Source of the DNA: Kineosporia succinea
GTDB lineage: Bacteria > Actinomycetota > Actinomycetes > Actinomycetales > Kineosporiaceae
Assembly: GCF_030811555.1 (NCBI RefSeq)
Contig: NZ_JAUSQZ010000001.1
Span: forward strand, 2,353,241-2,417,240
Reading direction: 5' to 3'
Length of the DNA stretch: 64,000 nucleotides
This document shows, piece by piece, positions 1 to 7,860 of this stretch. The notes under the pieces were generated by a model. The model did no database searches. It was not told where the DNA came from and saw only the letters and a program-made list of their open reading frames with translations. How positions within the stretch are numbered: the first letter of the stretch is position 1; each line of letters opens with the position of its first letter. A program made the position numbers and the translations under genes.

Positions 1-384
1 CAGCCGCCCGTTGTGCAGGCAGTAGGCCCGGGAGTCACCGATGTGGGCCAGGGCCAGACGCCCGGGCCCCACCCGCAGGATCGCGGTGACGGTCGTGCCC
101 ATGCCGGACAGTGCCGGTTCGTCCACCACGCGGGCCTCGAGCTCGTGCTGCACGTGCCGCAGGGATCCCTGCAGCTCGTCCAGCGCGGCGTCGAAGCCGT
201 GCTCCATGTCGTTCAGCGGGGCCATCTCACCGATGGCCATCGACGACGCGATGTCTCCGCCCGCGTGCCCGCCCATACCGTCCGCGATGACCAGCAGGCT
301 GGGCCCGGCGAAGCCGGAGTCCTGGTTGTTGGACCGGACCAGGCCGACATCGGAGCGCGCCGCATACCGCAACGCGATCGCCAT
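1..384 (-). CDS. pstP: PP2C-family Ser/Thr protein phosphatase (PstP-like), 3' end outside window
   Basis: Only the first 128 codons are in the window. The protein should remove phosphate from Ser/Thr kinase substrates and from PknA/PknB in the cell-division and wall-growth cluster. Visible PP2C motifs are the metal-binding N-N-Q-D near residue 22, A-D-G-M-G-G-H at 34-40, a G-T-T motif near 96 and H-I-G-D-S-R near 113. The ATG is preceded by GGAGG, which overlaps the stop codon of the upstream fhaB gene, so the two are translationally coupled. The order fhaA-fhaB-pstP on one strand matches the conserved actinobacterial fhaAB-pstP-rodA-pbpA-pknAB operon, whose remainder would lie to the left. 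The C-terminal membrane segment and extracellular part cannot be checked here. Confidence 0.93.
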   Translation of the reverse strand, partial: MAIALRYAARSDVGLVRSNNQDSGFAGPSLLVIADGMGGHAGGDIASSMAIGEMAPLNDMEHGFDAALDELQGSLRHVQHELEARVVDEPALSGMGTTVTAILRVGPGRLALAHIGDSRAYCLHNGRL

Positions 385-387
385 GTC

Positions 388-879
388 TTACCTCCGCAGC
401 TCGAGGACGGTACGCCCGATCCGGACCTGTGCTCCGGGGGCGATCGGTACCGGGTCCTGAACGCGGTTGCGTCCCAAGAAGGTCCCGTTGGTTGACCCGA
501 GATCTTCGACCATCCACGTGCCGTGCCGCAACGACAGCCTCGCATGCCGGCCCGACGCGTAGTCGTCGTCCAGTACGAGAGTGCTCTCCGGTGCGCGGCC
601 GAGCAGGATCGGGGCCTGGCCCAGGGGAATCGTGGTGCCTTTCAGTGACCCCGCCGTCACGACGAGCGTGGTCGGCATCGGCGGCGCTTCCTGCTGCCGC
701 TGCTGGGGTCGGCCGCCGCCGTTGTCGGGGAAGGCCGGACCCCCGGCCGCCACCGGGCGCCGGGCGGTGCGGGTGCTGTTGAACAGGTCGCGGCGCAGGA
801 CCGCCACGACCGACAGCACCAGCAGCCAGAGCAGTGCAAGGAAACCCAGCCTCAGCAGGGTCAGCGTGAGCTCGCTCAT
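388..879 (-). CDS. fhaB: FHA-domain membrane-anchored protein FhaB (FipA-like)
   Basis: This 163-residue protein has one N-terminal transmembrane helix (about residues 5-27), a basic Pro/Arg/Gly-rich linker, and a C-terminal forkhead-associated domain that binds phosphothreonine. The FHA signature is clear: G-R near 85, a G-R-H turn near 104, and the strand-turn E-D-L-G-S-T-N-G-T-F near 123-132. FhaB proteins bind Thr-phosphorylated partners in divisome and elongasome control. The gene lies 10 bp downstream of fhaA and 3 bp before pstP, so all three are probably one transcript. Length and layout are normal for the family. Confidence 0.93.
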   Translation of the reverse strand: MSELTLTLLRLGFLALLWLLVLSVVAVLRRDLFNSTRTARRPVAAGGPAFPDNGGGRPQQRQQEAPPMPTTLVVTAGSLKGTTIPLGQAPILLGRAPESTLVLDDDYASGRHARLSLRHGTWMVEDLGSTNGTFLGRNRVQDPVPIAPGAQVRIGRTVLELRR

Positions 880-889
880 CGCGGTTTCA

Positions 890-1654
890 TCACCATGATC
901 CGAAGCGGACGACGAGGGTGCTGCGGCCGATCTTGATCTGGCTGCCGTCGACGACCTCGGCGGTGTTGATGCGTTCGCCGTCGACGTACGTGCCGTTCGT
1001 GGAACCGAGGTCGGCTGCGACCAGCCGGCCGTGCTCGACGCGGACCTCGGCGTGTCGGCGAGACACCCCGATGTCGTCGACGATCACGTCGGCCTCGGTA
1101 CCGCGACCGATCACCGTGACCGCTGCGGTGATCGGGTAGACCCGGCCGTCGACCACCAGGGACGGGTGGTCGGGCTGCTGGGGGGCCGGGGGCTGACCGT
1201 AGTTGTCGTACCCCTGGCTCTGCGGTTGCTGCTGCGGGCGGGAGAGCGCCTGCTGCTGCGGGTGCGGCTGGGCGGGCCGGGTGCCGCGCGTGGTGGTGCT
1301 GCGCACCCGGAACAGGCCGGTGTCCAGGTCGGGAGCCTCTTCGAAGCGGACCGTGATCGGCCCCACGAACGAGTACTCCTGGTTGCCGGCGTGCTCCGCG
1401 ACCACGTCGCGCAGCTCGTCGCCGAGCGTGTCTTCCCATTCGCCGAGGCGCTGATGGTCACCGGCGCCGAGTTCCACCACGAAGGTGTTCGGCGCCAGGG
1501 TGCGACCCCGGGCGACCACGGTGGCCCGGTCGTCGATCTCGCGGCGGAGGGCGCTGGCGATCTCGACCGGCTGCACCTCGCTTCGGAAGGCCTTGGCGAA
1601 AGCGCCGTTCACGGCGCGCTCGATGCCCTTCTCCATCCGGTCGAACATTCCCAC
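890..1654 (-). CDS. fhaA: FhaA-like protein: DUF3662 domain plus C-terminal FHA domain
   Basis: The 254-residue protein starts with a DUF3662 domain (about 1-120; the stretch V-Q-P-V-E-I-A-S-A-L-R-R-E is diagnostic). A Gln/Pro-rich linker follows (about 135-165), then an FHA domain (about 170-250, with the R-R-H-A and L-G-S-T-N-G-T-Y motifs). In mycobacteria FhaA is a PknB substrate that binds the MviN/MurJ pseudokinase, linking kinase signalling to wall synthesis. I chose the GTG at 1654 because a GGAGGAGGT ribosome site lies at normal spacing; the ATG two codons later (1648) is the alternative. It is the first gene of the visible operon. Confidence 0.92.
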   Translation of the reverse strand: MGMFDRMEKGIERAVNGAFAKAFRSEVQPVEIASALRREIDDRATVVARGRTLAPNTFVVELGAGDHQRLGEWEDTLGDELRDVVAEHAGNQEYSFVGPITVRFEEAPDLDTGLFRVRSTTTRGTRPAQPHPQQQALSRPQQQPQSQGYDNYGQPPAPQQPDHPSLVVDGRVYPITAAVTVIGRGTEADVIVDDIGVSRRHAEVRVEHGRLVAADLGSTNGTYVDGERINTAEVVDGSQIKIGRSTLVVRFGSW

Positions 1655-1988
1655 GGCTACCTCCTCCCGGTCATGTGGCTGACTGCTGATCCTCACAGAT
1701 CCTGCCGCAGTCACGGTCACAGCACGACCAGCCCGGTACACGAGGCGCCTCGCGCGCCTCCTGTCGTGGGCAACGACTGAGGGGCACGCCGCGATCCGTG
1801 GCACGGGTCCGGTCACCTCCAGCGTATCCGCGAGCCGGTCCAACCCGCGGATGTGACGGGTGCCGGGAAACGTCATCGATTATCCCCGGATGCCCGGCTC
1901 CTCCCCGACAGCGGGGGCGCGGGGCACCGGGGCGGTCAGGGACGCCCTCTCAATCGTGCTAACGTTCTGCACGCAGCAAGGGCAACAA
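1655..1988. other. Intergenic region between divergent fhaA and tRNA-Leu
   Basis: This 334-bp stretch has no convincing gene. It must hold the fhaA operon promoter (minus strand) and the tRNA-Leu promoter (plus strand). For the tRNA, TAACGT at 1960-1965 fits an actinobacterial TAnnnT -10 hexamer about 24 bp upstream of the mature 5' end. I see no clear -35. A short AT-richer patch near 1875-1884 could belong to the fhaA promoter, but I cannot assign it. Confidence 0.4.
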
Positions 1989-2072
1989 GCGCGAGTGGCG
2001 GAATAGGCAGACGCGCACGGTTCAGGTCCGTGTGCCCGAAAGGGCGTGGGGGTTCAACTCCCCCCTCGCGCA
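1989..2072 (+). tRNA. tRNA-Leu (anticodon CAG)
   Basis: The 84-nt gene has a 7-bp acceptor stem (GCGCGAG with CTCGCGC), a D arm, an anticodon arm with CAG in its loop, a long type II variable arm built on GCCC/GGGC, and a GGGGG-TTCAACT-CCCCC T arm. Discriminator A is followed by encoded CC but not A. tRNA-Leu divergent from fhaA is the usual actinobacterial arrangement. Confidence 0.96.
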
Positions 2073-2079
2073 CCGCTGA

Positions 2080-2118
2080 GAAGGCCCCAGGTTTCCAACC
2101 TGGGGCCTTCTGCTTTTG
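2080..2118 (+). terminator. Rho-independent terminator of tRNA-Leu
   Basis: A 14-bp perfect stem (2080-2093 with 2097-2110) around a 3-nt loop is followed by TGCTTTTG. It begins 8 bp after the tRNA 3' end. Confidence 0.88.
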
Positions 2119-2306
2119 CTCTTCGCGCGTCACTGCGTGTGTCCGCGCTCGAGCGCCGGTGGGCCGACGCGTCCCTCATCGGTCGTCAGCCGGTTCGCAC
2201 GAGCCGGCCATGGACGCGTGGCCCGGCGGCGAGAGGAACGTCACCAAGCCGCCGGACCGCCTCGGGAACACGGGCGTGTCGCCCGCCCGAACCCGTCCGA
2301 AACGGG

Positions 2307-3662
2307 TCACCCGCGCGCGATGACCCGGCGCGCCGACGGGACCACCCCGTCCAGAAGCCCCTCGACCAGAAGATCCAGGGATGCCGCCCGCGACCCCTTG
2401 ACCAGCACCACATCGTCGGGCCGCAGCTCACCGCGCAACCACCCGAGGGCGGCGTCCCGGTCGGCCAGGTGCACCCCGCCCGACTCGGCCGCCACCTCGG
2501 CCGCGCCCGCCCCGACCGCGACCACCACGTCCACCCCGAACACCCGGGCCAGCGCCCCCACGTGCCGGTGCGACGAGACCGAGTGCGGCCCCAGTTCCCG
2601 CATCTCGCCCAGCACGGCCACGGTGCGCCCCGACCGGCGGCGGCCGATCGCGTCGAGACAGGCCAGCGCGGCCAGGGCGGCGTCCGGGTTGGAGTTGTAG
2701 GTGTCGTCGAGCACGAGCAGCCCGTCGGCCCCCTCCCGGGGCTGCAGCCGGTGCGGCGTCGGCCCGACCTCGCTCAGCCGGGAGGCCACGTCCGGCAGGC
2801 TCTCCCCGGCCGCCAGCGCCATCGCCGCGGCGGCGGCCGCGTTGCGGATCTGGTGCTCACCGCTGCGCCGCAGCGTGACCGGGTGCCACTCGTCACGGAA
2901 CCCCAGCTCGAACGAGGGCCGGTCGAGGTCGTCGAGGCTCACCCGGCGCCAGCTCACCTCACCGCGCCGGCCGAAGGTGCGCACCGGCGCGAGCGTGCGC
3001 CAGGCCATCCCCATCACCCGCGGGTCGTCGGCGTTGAGCACCGCCAGACCGTCGGCCGGCAGGGCCTCCACCAGCTCGCCCTTGGCCTGCCCGATCAGCT
3101 GCGCCGAGCCGAACCGGCCGATGTGCGCGCTGCCCACGTTCAGCACCGCCGCGATGTCCGGCCGGGCGATGCTCGTCAGCCAGGACAGCTGCCCCACGCC
3201 CCGGGCACCCATCTCCAGCACCAGACGGCTCGTGTCCGGGCGCAGCCGCAGGCAGGTCAGCGGCACCCCGAGCTCGTTGTTCAGGTTGCCCGCGGTGGCC
3301 AGGGCGCCGGGCAGCAGCGCCGCCAGGTAGTCCTTGGTGCCGGTCTCGCCGTGCGAGCCGGTCAGCGCGATCACCCGGGGCCGGACCTCCCGCACCACGT
3401 GCCGGGCCAGCGCCCCCAGGGCCACGACCGGGTCGGCCACCACCACGGTCGGGGCCTCGGTGGGCCGGGAACCGAGCACGGCGTGAGCGCCGGGCGTGTG
3501 GTCGTGCCCGTCACTGTGCGTGCCCCGGAGCGCCACGAACAGGCCCCGCGGCACCGGCCGGCGGTTGTCGAGGTAGGCCTCCCCCTCGACCACCCGGTCC
3601 GGATCGCCGTGCACGGAACCGTCGCAGATCCGGGCGATCTCGCCCAGCGTCATCGGGATCAT
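2307..3662 (-). CDS. MurF-family ligase paralogue (UDP-MurNAc-tripeptide:D-Ala-D-X ligase-like) with altered P-loop
   Basis: This 451-residue Mur ligase matches MurF, which adds the terminal D-amino-acid dipeptide to UDP-MurNAc-tripeptide in the cytoplasm. MurF hallmarks are the lysine of Q-A-K-G-E-L (K194), N-A-D-D-P (210-214), the D-D-T-Y-N-S-N-P motif in the C-terminal half, V-A-V-L-G-E-M-R-E-L-G and the final V-L-V-K-G-S-R. The ATP-binding P-loop reads T-G-S-H-G-E-T-G-T-K-D: residue 106 is Glu where almost all Mur ligases have the phosphate-binding Lys, and the DNA reads GAG clearly. The gene diverges from a vanX-racemase-ligase operon, so it may be a second MurF dedicated to modified dipeptides. 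Loss of the P-loop Lys leaves open whether it is catalytically normal. The start codon has no strong ribosome site. Confidence 0.82.
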   Translation of the reverse strand: MIPMTLGEIARICDGSVHGDPDRVVEGEAYLDNRRPVPRGLFVALRGTHSDGHDHTPGAHAVLGSRPTEAPTVVVADPVVALGALARHVVREVRPRVIALTGSHGETGTKDYLAALLPGALATAGNLNNELGVPLTCLRLRPDTSRLVLEMGARGVGQLSWLTSIARPDIAAVLNVGSAHIGRFGSAQLIGQAKGELVEALPADGLAVLNADDPRVMGMAWRTLAPVRTFGRRGEVSWRRVSLDDLDRPSFELGFRDEWHPVTLRRSGEHQIRNAAAAAAMALAAGESLPDVASRLSEVGPTPHRLQPREGADGLLVLDDTYNSNPDAALAALACLDAIGRRRSGRTVAVLGEMRELGPHSVSSHRHVGALARVFGVDVVVAVGAGAAEVAAESGGVHLADRDAALGWLRGELRPDDVVLVKGSRAASLDLLVEGLLDGVVPSARRVIARG

Positions 3663-3672
3663 GCCGTCGATG

Positions 3673-3729
3673 CTCGTCCGCCGGAGGTGCCCGGGGCGTC
3701 AGCCCGGGGTCTGACATCTCGTCCGCCGG
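3673..3729. promoter_or_regulatory. Divergent control region of murF-like and vanX-like genes with 12-bp direct repeat
   Basis: The 12-mer CTCGTCCGCCGG occurs twice exactly (3673-3684 and 3718-3729), and a related TTCGTCCGG lies at 3735-3743. All are inside the 124-bp gap between the divergent genes. They are candidate operators for the NarL-type regulator encoded at the end of the operon. No promoter hexamers are convincing. Confidence 0.35.
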
Positions 3730-3786
3730 GACATTCGTCCGGTACCTCAGGTGGACGCGACAACCGGGCCCGAGGGGACAACGTTG

Positions 3787-4407
3787 GTGACTGTGACGAT
3801 CCTTCTCTCCGACCCCCGGGTCGCCGCGGTGCCCCTGCACGAGAACGGCGAACCGCTGGTGCGGCTGCCGGAAACGTTCGGCCCGGCCCGGGCCGCGGTG
3901 CGCGCCGGTCTGGCACAGCGGCTGCGGGGCGCCCAGTCGCTGCTGCCCCGGGGCGTGCACCTGCGCGTCGTCGAGGGGCACCGGCCGCTCGAGCAGCAGC
4001 AGGCGATCATCGACCGCTACACCGCGCAGGTGCGGGCGGCGCATCCGCAGGCCGGCGAGGCCGAACTGCCCGACCTGGTGGCCCGGTTCGTGTCGCCGGT
4101 CGCGGTCGCCCCGCACGTGGCCGGGGCGGCGGTGGATCTGGAGATGGTGGACGCGTCGGGGCACCTTCTCGATCTCGGCACCCCGGTCGACGCGACCCCC
4201 GAGGAGTCGCGCGGCGCCTGCTTCTTCGACTCGCCCCGGATCTCGGCGGAGGCCCGGGCCAACCGGAGGCTGATGGGCGCCGCCCTGACGGCGAACGGGA
4301 TGGTGAACTACCCGACCGAGTGGTGGCACTGGTCGTACGGCGACCGTTACTGGGCGCTGACCACCGGGGCCCCGGCCGCGATCTACGGCTCCGGGGTGGC
4401 GGCGTGA
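3787..4407 (+). CDS. vanX: VanX-type D-Ala-D-Ala dipeptidase (peptidase M15D)
   Basis: VanX is a cytoplasmic zinc enzyme that destroys D-Ala-D-Ala so that normal, vancomycin-sensitive wall precursors are not made. All key residues are visible: Arg66 in G-H-R-P, zinc ligands H110 and D117 in S-x6-H-x6-D, catalytic E178 and zinc ligand H181 in E-W-W-H-W. The length of about 206 residues is typical. I prefer the GTG at 3787, 9 nt after GAGGGG; TTG at 3784 or GTG at 3751 are possible. It is the first gene of a run of five genes in which each overlaps the next by 4 bp. Housekeeping VanX homologues exist, but linkage to racemase, ligase, MurF and a two-component system favours a resistance-like role. 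Confidence 0.9.
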   Translation: MTVTILLSDPRVAAVPLHENGEPLVRLPETFGPARAAVRAGLAQRLRGAQSLLPRGVHLRVVEGHRPLEQQQAIIDRYTAQVRAAHPQAGEAELPDLVARFVSPVAVAPHVAGAAVDLEMVDASGHLLDLGTPVDATPEESRGACFFDSPRISAEARANRRLMGAALTANGMVNYPTEWWHWSYGDRYWALTTGAPAAIYGSGVAA

Positions 4408-5525
4408 CCGCGCTCGCCGATGTTGCCCGATCCACCCCTTCCGGAGAGGGGGAAAGGGGCAACCGGCCGACCCTTGCCGTCGATCTGGGCGCGGTCGGCG
4501 CCAACGTGCGTCACTTCGCCCGGATCACGCCCGGTGAGGTGATGGCGGTGGTGAAGGCCGACGCCTTCGGGCACGGCGCCGCCGGGGTGGCTCGCACCGC
4601 GCTCGCCCACGGCGCCTCCCGGCTCGGGGTCACCAGCCTGGACGAGGCGCTGGCACTGCGGTTTCGGCACATCGACGCCCCGGTGCTGAGCTGGCTGAAC
4701 CCGGTCGACGCGAACTGGGGAGCGGCCGTGCGCGAGGGCATCGAGGTGGCGGTGCCGAGTGCGGAGCACCTGGCCGCGCTCGCTCCCGGCGCTCGCGTGC
4801 ACCTCCACCTGGACTGCGGCACAGGCCGCGACGGCGCCGAGCCGGCGGCCTGGCCGGGTCTGTGCGCGGCGGCGGCGCGGCGGCCGGATGTTTCCGTGGT
4901 GGGCGTCATGGGGCACCTGAGCTGCGCCGATGCACCTTCCGAACGAGGGGACGCGTCGGGCCGGGAGATCTTCGGGTGGGGTGTGCGGGTGGCCCGGGCC
5001 GCTGGGCTGGACCCGGTGCACCAGCACCTGGCCGCCACCGCCGCCACGCTGAACGATCCGCTCAGCCACCACACGATGAGCCGGATCGGCGCCGGGCTGT
5101 TCGGCATCGACCCGTCCGGGCCGGGCCGACTGACCCCGACGCTGACGCTCACCGCGCCGCTGCTCGGGGTGCGAACCGTGTCTGCGGGCACCGGGGTCGG
5201 CTACGGCCACACCTGGGTCGCGCCCCGGACAACCACTTTGGGCCTCGTCGGCGTGGGCTACGCGGACGGCCTGCCGCGCAGCGCCTCCAACCGGGCGCAG
5301 GTGCTCGTGCGGGGCCGGCGGCGTCCGCTGGTCGGGCGGATCTCGATGGACATGAGCGTGATCGATCTCGGAACGGAGGGTGCGCAGATGGGCGACGTCG
5401 TGACGGTGTTCGGGCCGGGCACCGCAGGGGAGCCCACGGTGGCCGAATGGGCCTCCTGGGCAGGCACTATCGAGCACGAGGTGATGACCGGCCTGGGGCC
5501 GCGTCTGGCGCGGAGGATGTCGTGA
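4404..5525 (+). CDS. Alanine-racemase-family PLP enzyme (Ala or Ser racemase)
   Basis: The 373-residue protein is a fold-type III PLP racemase. The PLP lysine is K51 in V-V-K-A-D-A-F-G-H-G, the second catalytic base is Y286 in G-Y-A-D-G, and the R-x-G-x-G motif near 227 is present. In canonical Alr a Tyr precedes Glu near the C-terminus and contacts substrate and PLP phosphate. Here that residue is His358 (T-I-E-H-E-V-M). In VanT-type serine racemases the corresponding Tyr is also replaced (Asn in VanTG), so broader substrate use is possible. There is no VanT-like membrane domain. The GTG start overlaps the vanX stop (GTGA), indicating coupling. It would supply D-amino acid to the next gene product. 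Confidence 0.88.
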   Translation: MTALADVARSTPSGEGERGNRPTLAVDLGAVGANVRHFARITPGEVMAVVKADAFGHGAAGVARTALAHGASRLGVTSLDEALALRFRHIDAPVLSWLNPVDANWGAAVREGIEVAVPSAEHLAALAPGARVHLHLDCGTGRDGAEPAAWPGLCAAAARRPDVSVVGVMGHLSCADAPSERGDASGREIFGWGVRVARAAGLDPVHQHLAATAATLNDPLSHHTMSRIGAGLFGIDPSGPGRLTPTLTLTAPLLGVRTVSAGTGVGYGHTWVAPRTTTLGLVGVGYADGLPRSASNRAQVLVRGRRRPLVGRISMDMSVIDLGTEGAQMGDVVTVFGPGTAGEPTVAEWASWAGTIEHEVMTGLGPRLARRMS

Positions 5526-6484
5526 GCCTGCGGGTGGTCGTGATCGGCGGCGGGCAGAACTGTGAGCACGAGGTGTCGCTGGCCTCGGCCGCAGCGGTGA
5601 AAAGGGCTCTGTCGCATGCCGGTTACGAGGTGGTCGGGCTGACCCTCGACGAGGCCGGCACCTGGCGCGACGAAGAGCTGCGACCGATCGGGCTGGCCGG
5701 CGCGGTGCAGGTCATCGGCACCTGCGCGGTGGTGGTGCCGATGCTCCACGGCCCGCACGGCGAGGACGGCACGCTCGCCGCGCTGTGCGACCTGGCCCAG
5801 GTGCCCTACGTCGGGTCGGGAGTGGGAGCCGGGGCCGTGGGGATGGACAAGTGGATCACCAAGCTGGTCGCCCAGGCCGTCGGCATCCCGGTGGCGTCGG
5901 GGCGGTTGCTCACGAGAAGCACTGCCGCGTCGTACGTCTGGACTCACCCGGTGGTGGTCAAACCGGTCGCCGCGGGGTCGAGTCACGGGGTGTCGCTGGT
6001 GCGCGACCGGGCCGGCCTGTCCGCGGCGCTCGATGCGGCGTTCGCGCTCGACGAGCGGGTGCTGGTGGAGGAGCTGATCACCGGCCGGGAGATCGACGTG
6101 GCCGTGCTGGGTCGCCCCGACGGCAGCCGGATGGTGGCGCCTCTGATTGAGATCCTGCTGTCCGAGGCCATTTTCGACCACGAGACGAAGTATGACGGGA
6201 GTGCCCGGTTCCGGCTCCCGGCCGTGGTCGACCCGGTCGCGCAGAAGGCGCTCGAGAGCGCGGCGTTGGCGATGTACGACGCGCTCGGCTGCTCCGGCGT
6301 GGCCCGGGTCGACTTCTTCCTCACCGTCGACGGGCCCGTGCTCAACGAGGTCAACACCGCGCCGGGCTTCACCGAGCAGTCCCAGGCCCCGAAGATGTTC
6401 GCGGCCGGGGGCACGGCCTACCCGGAGCTGCTCGACCTGCTGGTGCGCGACGCGCTGGCCGTCGGGAAGCGGATCCCGGCATGA
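5522..6484 (+). CDS. D-alanine:D-X ligase (Ddl/Van ligase family, ATP-grasp)
   Basis: This 320-residue ATP-grasp ligase joins D-Ala to a second D-amino or D-hydroxy acid. E15 in E-H-E-V-S is the residue that binds the first D-Ala. H-G-x-x-G-E-D-G is at 76-83, G-S-S-H-G lies near 152-156, and the metal site N-E-V-N-T is at 275-279. The omega loop reads F-D-H-E-T-K-Y (218-224). A Lys-Tyr here is the Ddl/VanC/VanG pattern; D-Lac ligases such as VanA have a different loop. The product is therefore more likely D-Ala-D-Ala or D-Ala-D-Ser than D-Ala-D-Lac. GTG overlaps the racemase stop by 4 bp. A standard housekeeping Ddl is presumably elsewhere. Confidence 0.86.
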   Translation: MSLRVVVIGGGQNCEHEVSLASAAAVKRALSHAGYEVVGLTLDEAGTWRDEELRPIGLAGAVQVIGTCAVVVPMLHGPHGEDGTLAALCDLAQVPYVGSGVGAGAVGMDKWITKLVAQAVGIPVASGRLLTRSTAASYVWTHPVVVKPVAAGSSHGVSLVRDRAGLSAALDAAFALDERVLVEELITGREIDVAVLGRPDGSRMVAPLIEILLSEAIFDHETKYDGSARFRLPAVVDPVAQKALESAALAMYDALGCSGVARVDFFLTVDGPVLNEVNTAPGFTEQSQAPKMFAAGGTAYPELLDLLVRDALAVGKRIPA

Positions 6485-7860
6485 CCGGAACACCCGGGTC
6501 CCGGACGCCGCGTCCGGCCTCGTCCCCGTCCTCGTCCCCGTCCCAGTCCTCGTCCTCGTCCTCGCCGGAGATCGAGCAGCTCCGGCGCTGGCTCGAGGTC
6601 TGGTGGCCCGACCTGCTGGCCGGGCTGCTGGTGCTGTTCGCCGCGTTCGTCGAGTGGAACTCCGTCTACGGGTACTACCTGCCCCCGTCGGTGCTGGCCG
6701 CGCCCGCACTCGCGATGGCCCTGGCCGTGGTGCTCACCCGCCAGCGGCCGGCCTGGGCCCTGGGCGTGCTCTGGGCGCTGGGCCTGTTCCAGTTCACCTA
6801 CGGCAACCAGATCATGCTGGTCCAGCTGTCGATCATGTACGTCGCGTTCGGGGTGGCGCGCTGGGGCCGACCGGTCACGGTCTGGCTGAGCCTGATCTCG
6901 GTGCCGCTGGCCGCGCTCGGTGGCCTGGCCTACATCGAGGTCTTCGGCGACGGGGTGGTGTTCCAGCTCGGCGGCCGGTTCCCGGGCTTCGTCGGAACCT
7001 GGGCCGGGCAGTTCGGCTACCGGCTGATGGCCATGCTCGTCATCGCCGTGATCCTGCTGCTGCCCTGGCTGATCGGCCTGGCGGTGCGGCTCGGGGTCCG
7101 GGCCAGCGCCTCCGACGCCCGGGCCAGCGCGTCCGACGCGTCCCGGGAGATGGCCGAGGCCGATGCGGCCCGGGCCCAGCTGGAGAGCGAGCAGGCCCGG
7201 GAGATCGCGGCGCTGCGCGAGGAGCAGGCCCGGCTGGCCGCCGACGTGCACGACGTGGTGGGGCACTCGCTGGCGGTGATCCTGGCCCAGGCCGAGTCGG
7301 CGCAGTTCCTCGACGACGACCCGGTGGTGCTGAAGCAGACCATGACCACGATCGCGGCCTCGGCCCGCACCTCGCTGCAGGACATCCGCCAGGTGCTGGC
7401 CGGGGCTCAGCAGGCGTCGGCGATGGCGACGGCCGGGTCGTTCCGCGAGCTGGTCGACGGGGTGCGGGCCAGCGGGCACCAGGTGATGGTCACCGAGGTG
7501 GGGCAGCCCCGCCCGATGCCGCCCGAGCTGGAGGTGGTGGCCCACCGCGTGGTGCAGGAGATGCTCACCAACGCGATCAAGCACGGCCGCCGCGAGCAGC
7601 CGCTGTCCGTCGAGCGGCACTGGCCGGAGGGTCCCTACGCCCACGACCTGCGCATCGAGGTGCGTAACGTGGCGGCGACGCGTCTGGCCGACACCCAGCC
7701 GCTCGACCTGGTCTCCCCCCGCGACACGGGTGGGCAAGGCCTCGGCGGCATGCGGCGCCGGCTCGAGGCGGTGGGTGGCAAGCTCGACGTACGCACCCGC
7801 GACGAACCGGAAGGACCCACCTTCACCGTGACCGCCTGGCTGCCCGTGAGCGGGCGATGA
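6481..7860 (+). CDS. Membrane sensor histidine kinase, HisKA_3/NarX type
   Basis: The 459-residue kinase has a Ser/Pro-rich N-terminal tail (1-30) and about five or six transmembrane segments (roughly 42-200). A short alanine-rich coiled coil (about 207-250) contains a direct repeat of A-S-A-S-D-A. The dimerisation box D-V-H-D-V-V-G-H-S-L gives phospho-acceptor H257. An HATPase_c domain follows, with E-M-L-T-N-A-I-K-H-G (N box) and G-Q-G-L-G-G-M (G box). There is no extracellular domain of any size, so the signal is probably sensed in or near the membrane. ATGA overlaps at both ends tie it to the ligase and to the response regulator. It probably controls this wall-modification operon and the divergent murF, a role filled by VanS in other clusters, but it is not of the VanS sequence family. 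Confidence 0.93.
   Translation: MTGTPGSRTPRPASSPSSSPSQSSSSSSPEIEQLRRWLEVWWPDLLAGLLVLFAAFVEWNSVYGYYLPPSVLAAPALAMALAVVLTRQRPAWALGVLWALGLFQFTYGNQIMLVQLSIMYVAFGVARWGRPVTVWLSLISVPLAALGGLAYIEVFGDGVVFQLGGRFPGFVGTWAGQFGYRLMAMLVIAVILLLPWLIGLAVRLGVRASASDARASASDASREMAEADAARAQLESEQAREIAALREEQARLAADVHDVVGHSLAVILAQAESAQFLDDDPVVLKQTMTTIAASARTSLQDIRQVLAGAQQASAMATAGSFRELVDGVRASGHQVMVTEVGQPRPMPPELEVVAHRVVQEMLTNAIKHGRREQPLSVERHWPEGPYAHDLRIEVRNVAATRLADTQPLDLVSPRDTGGQGLGGMRRRLEAVGGKLDVRTRDEPEGPTFTVTAWLPVSGR

Noticed and set aside
2046-4403. Very long plus-strand open frame running into the racemase gene
   Set aside because: It is antisense to MurF and crosses a tRNA; only the part from 4404 matches a protein family.
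5522-6484. Calling the ligase VanA (D-Ala-D-Lac)
   Set aside because: The omega loop has Lys-Tyr as in Ddl/VanC, and no vanH-type dehydrogenase is present.
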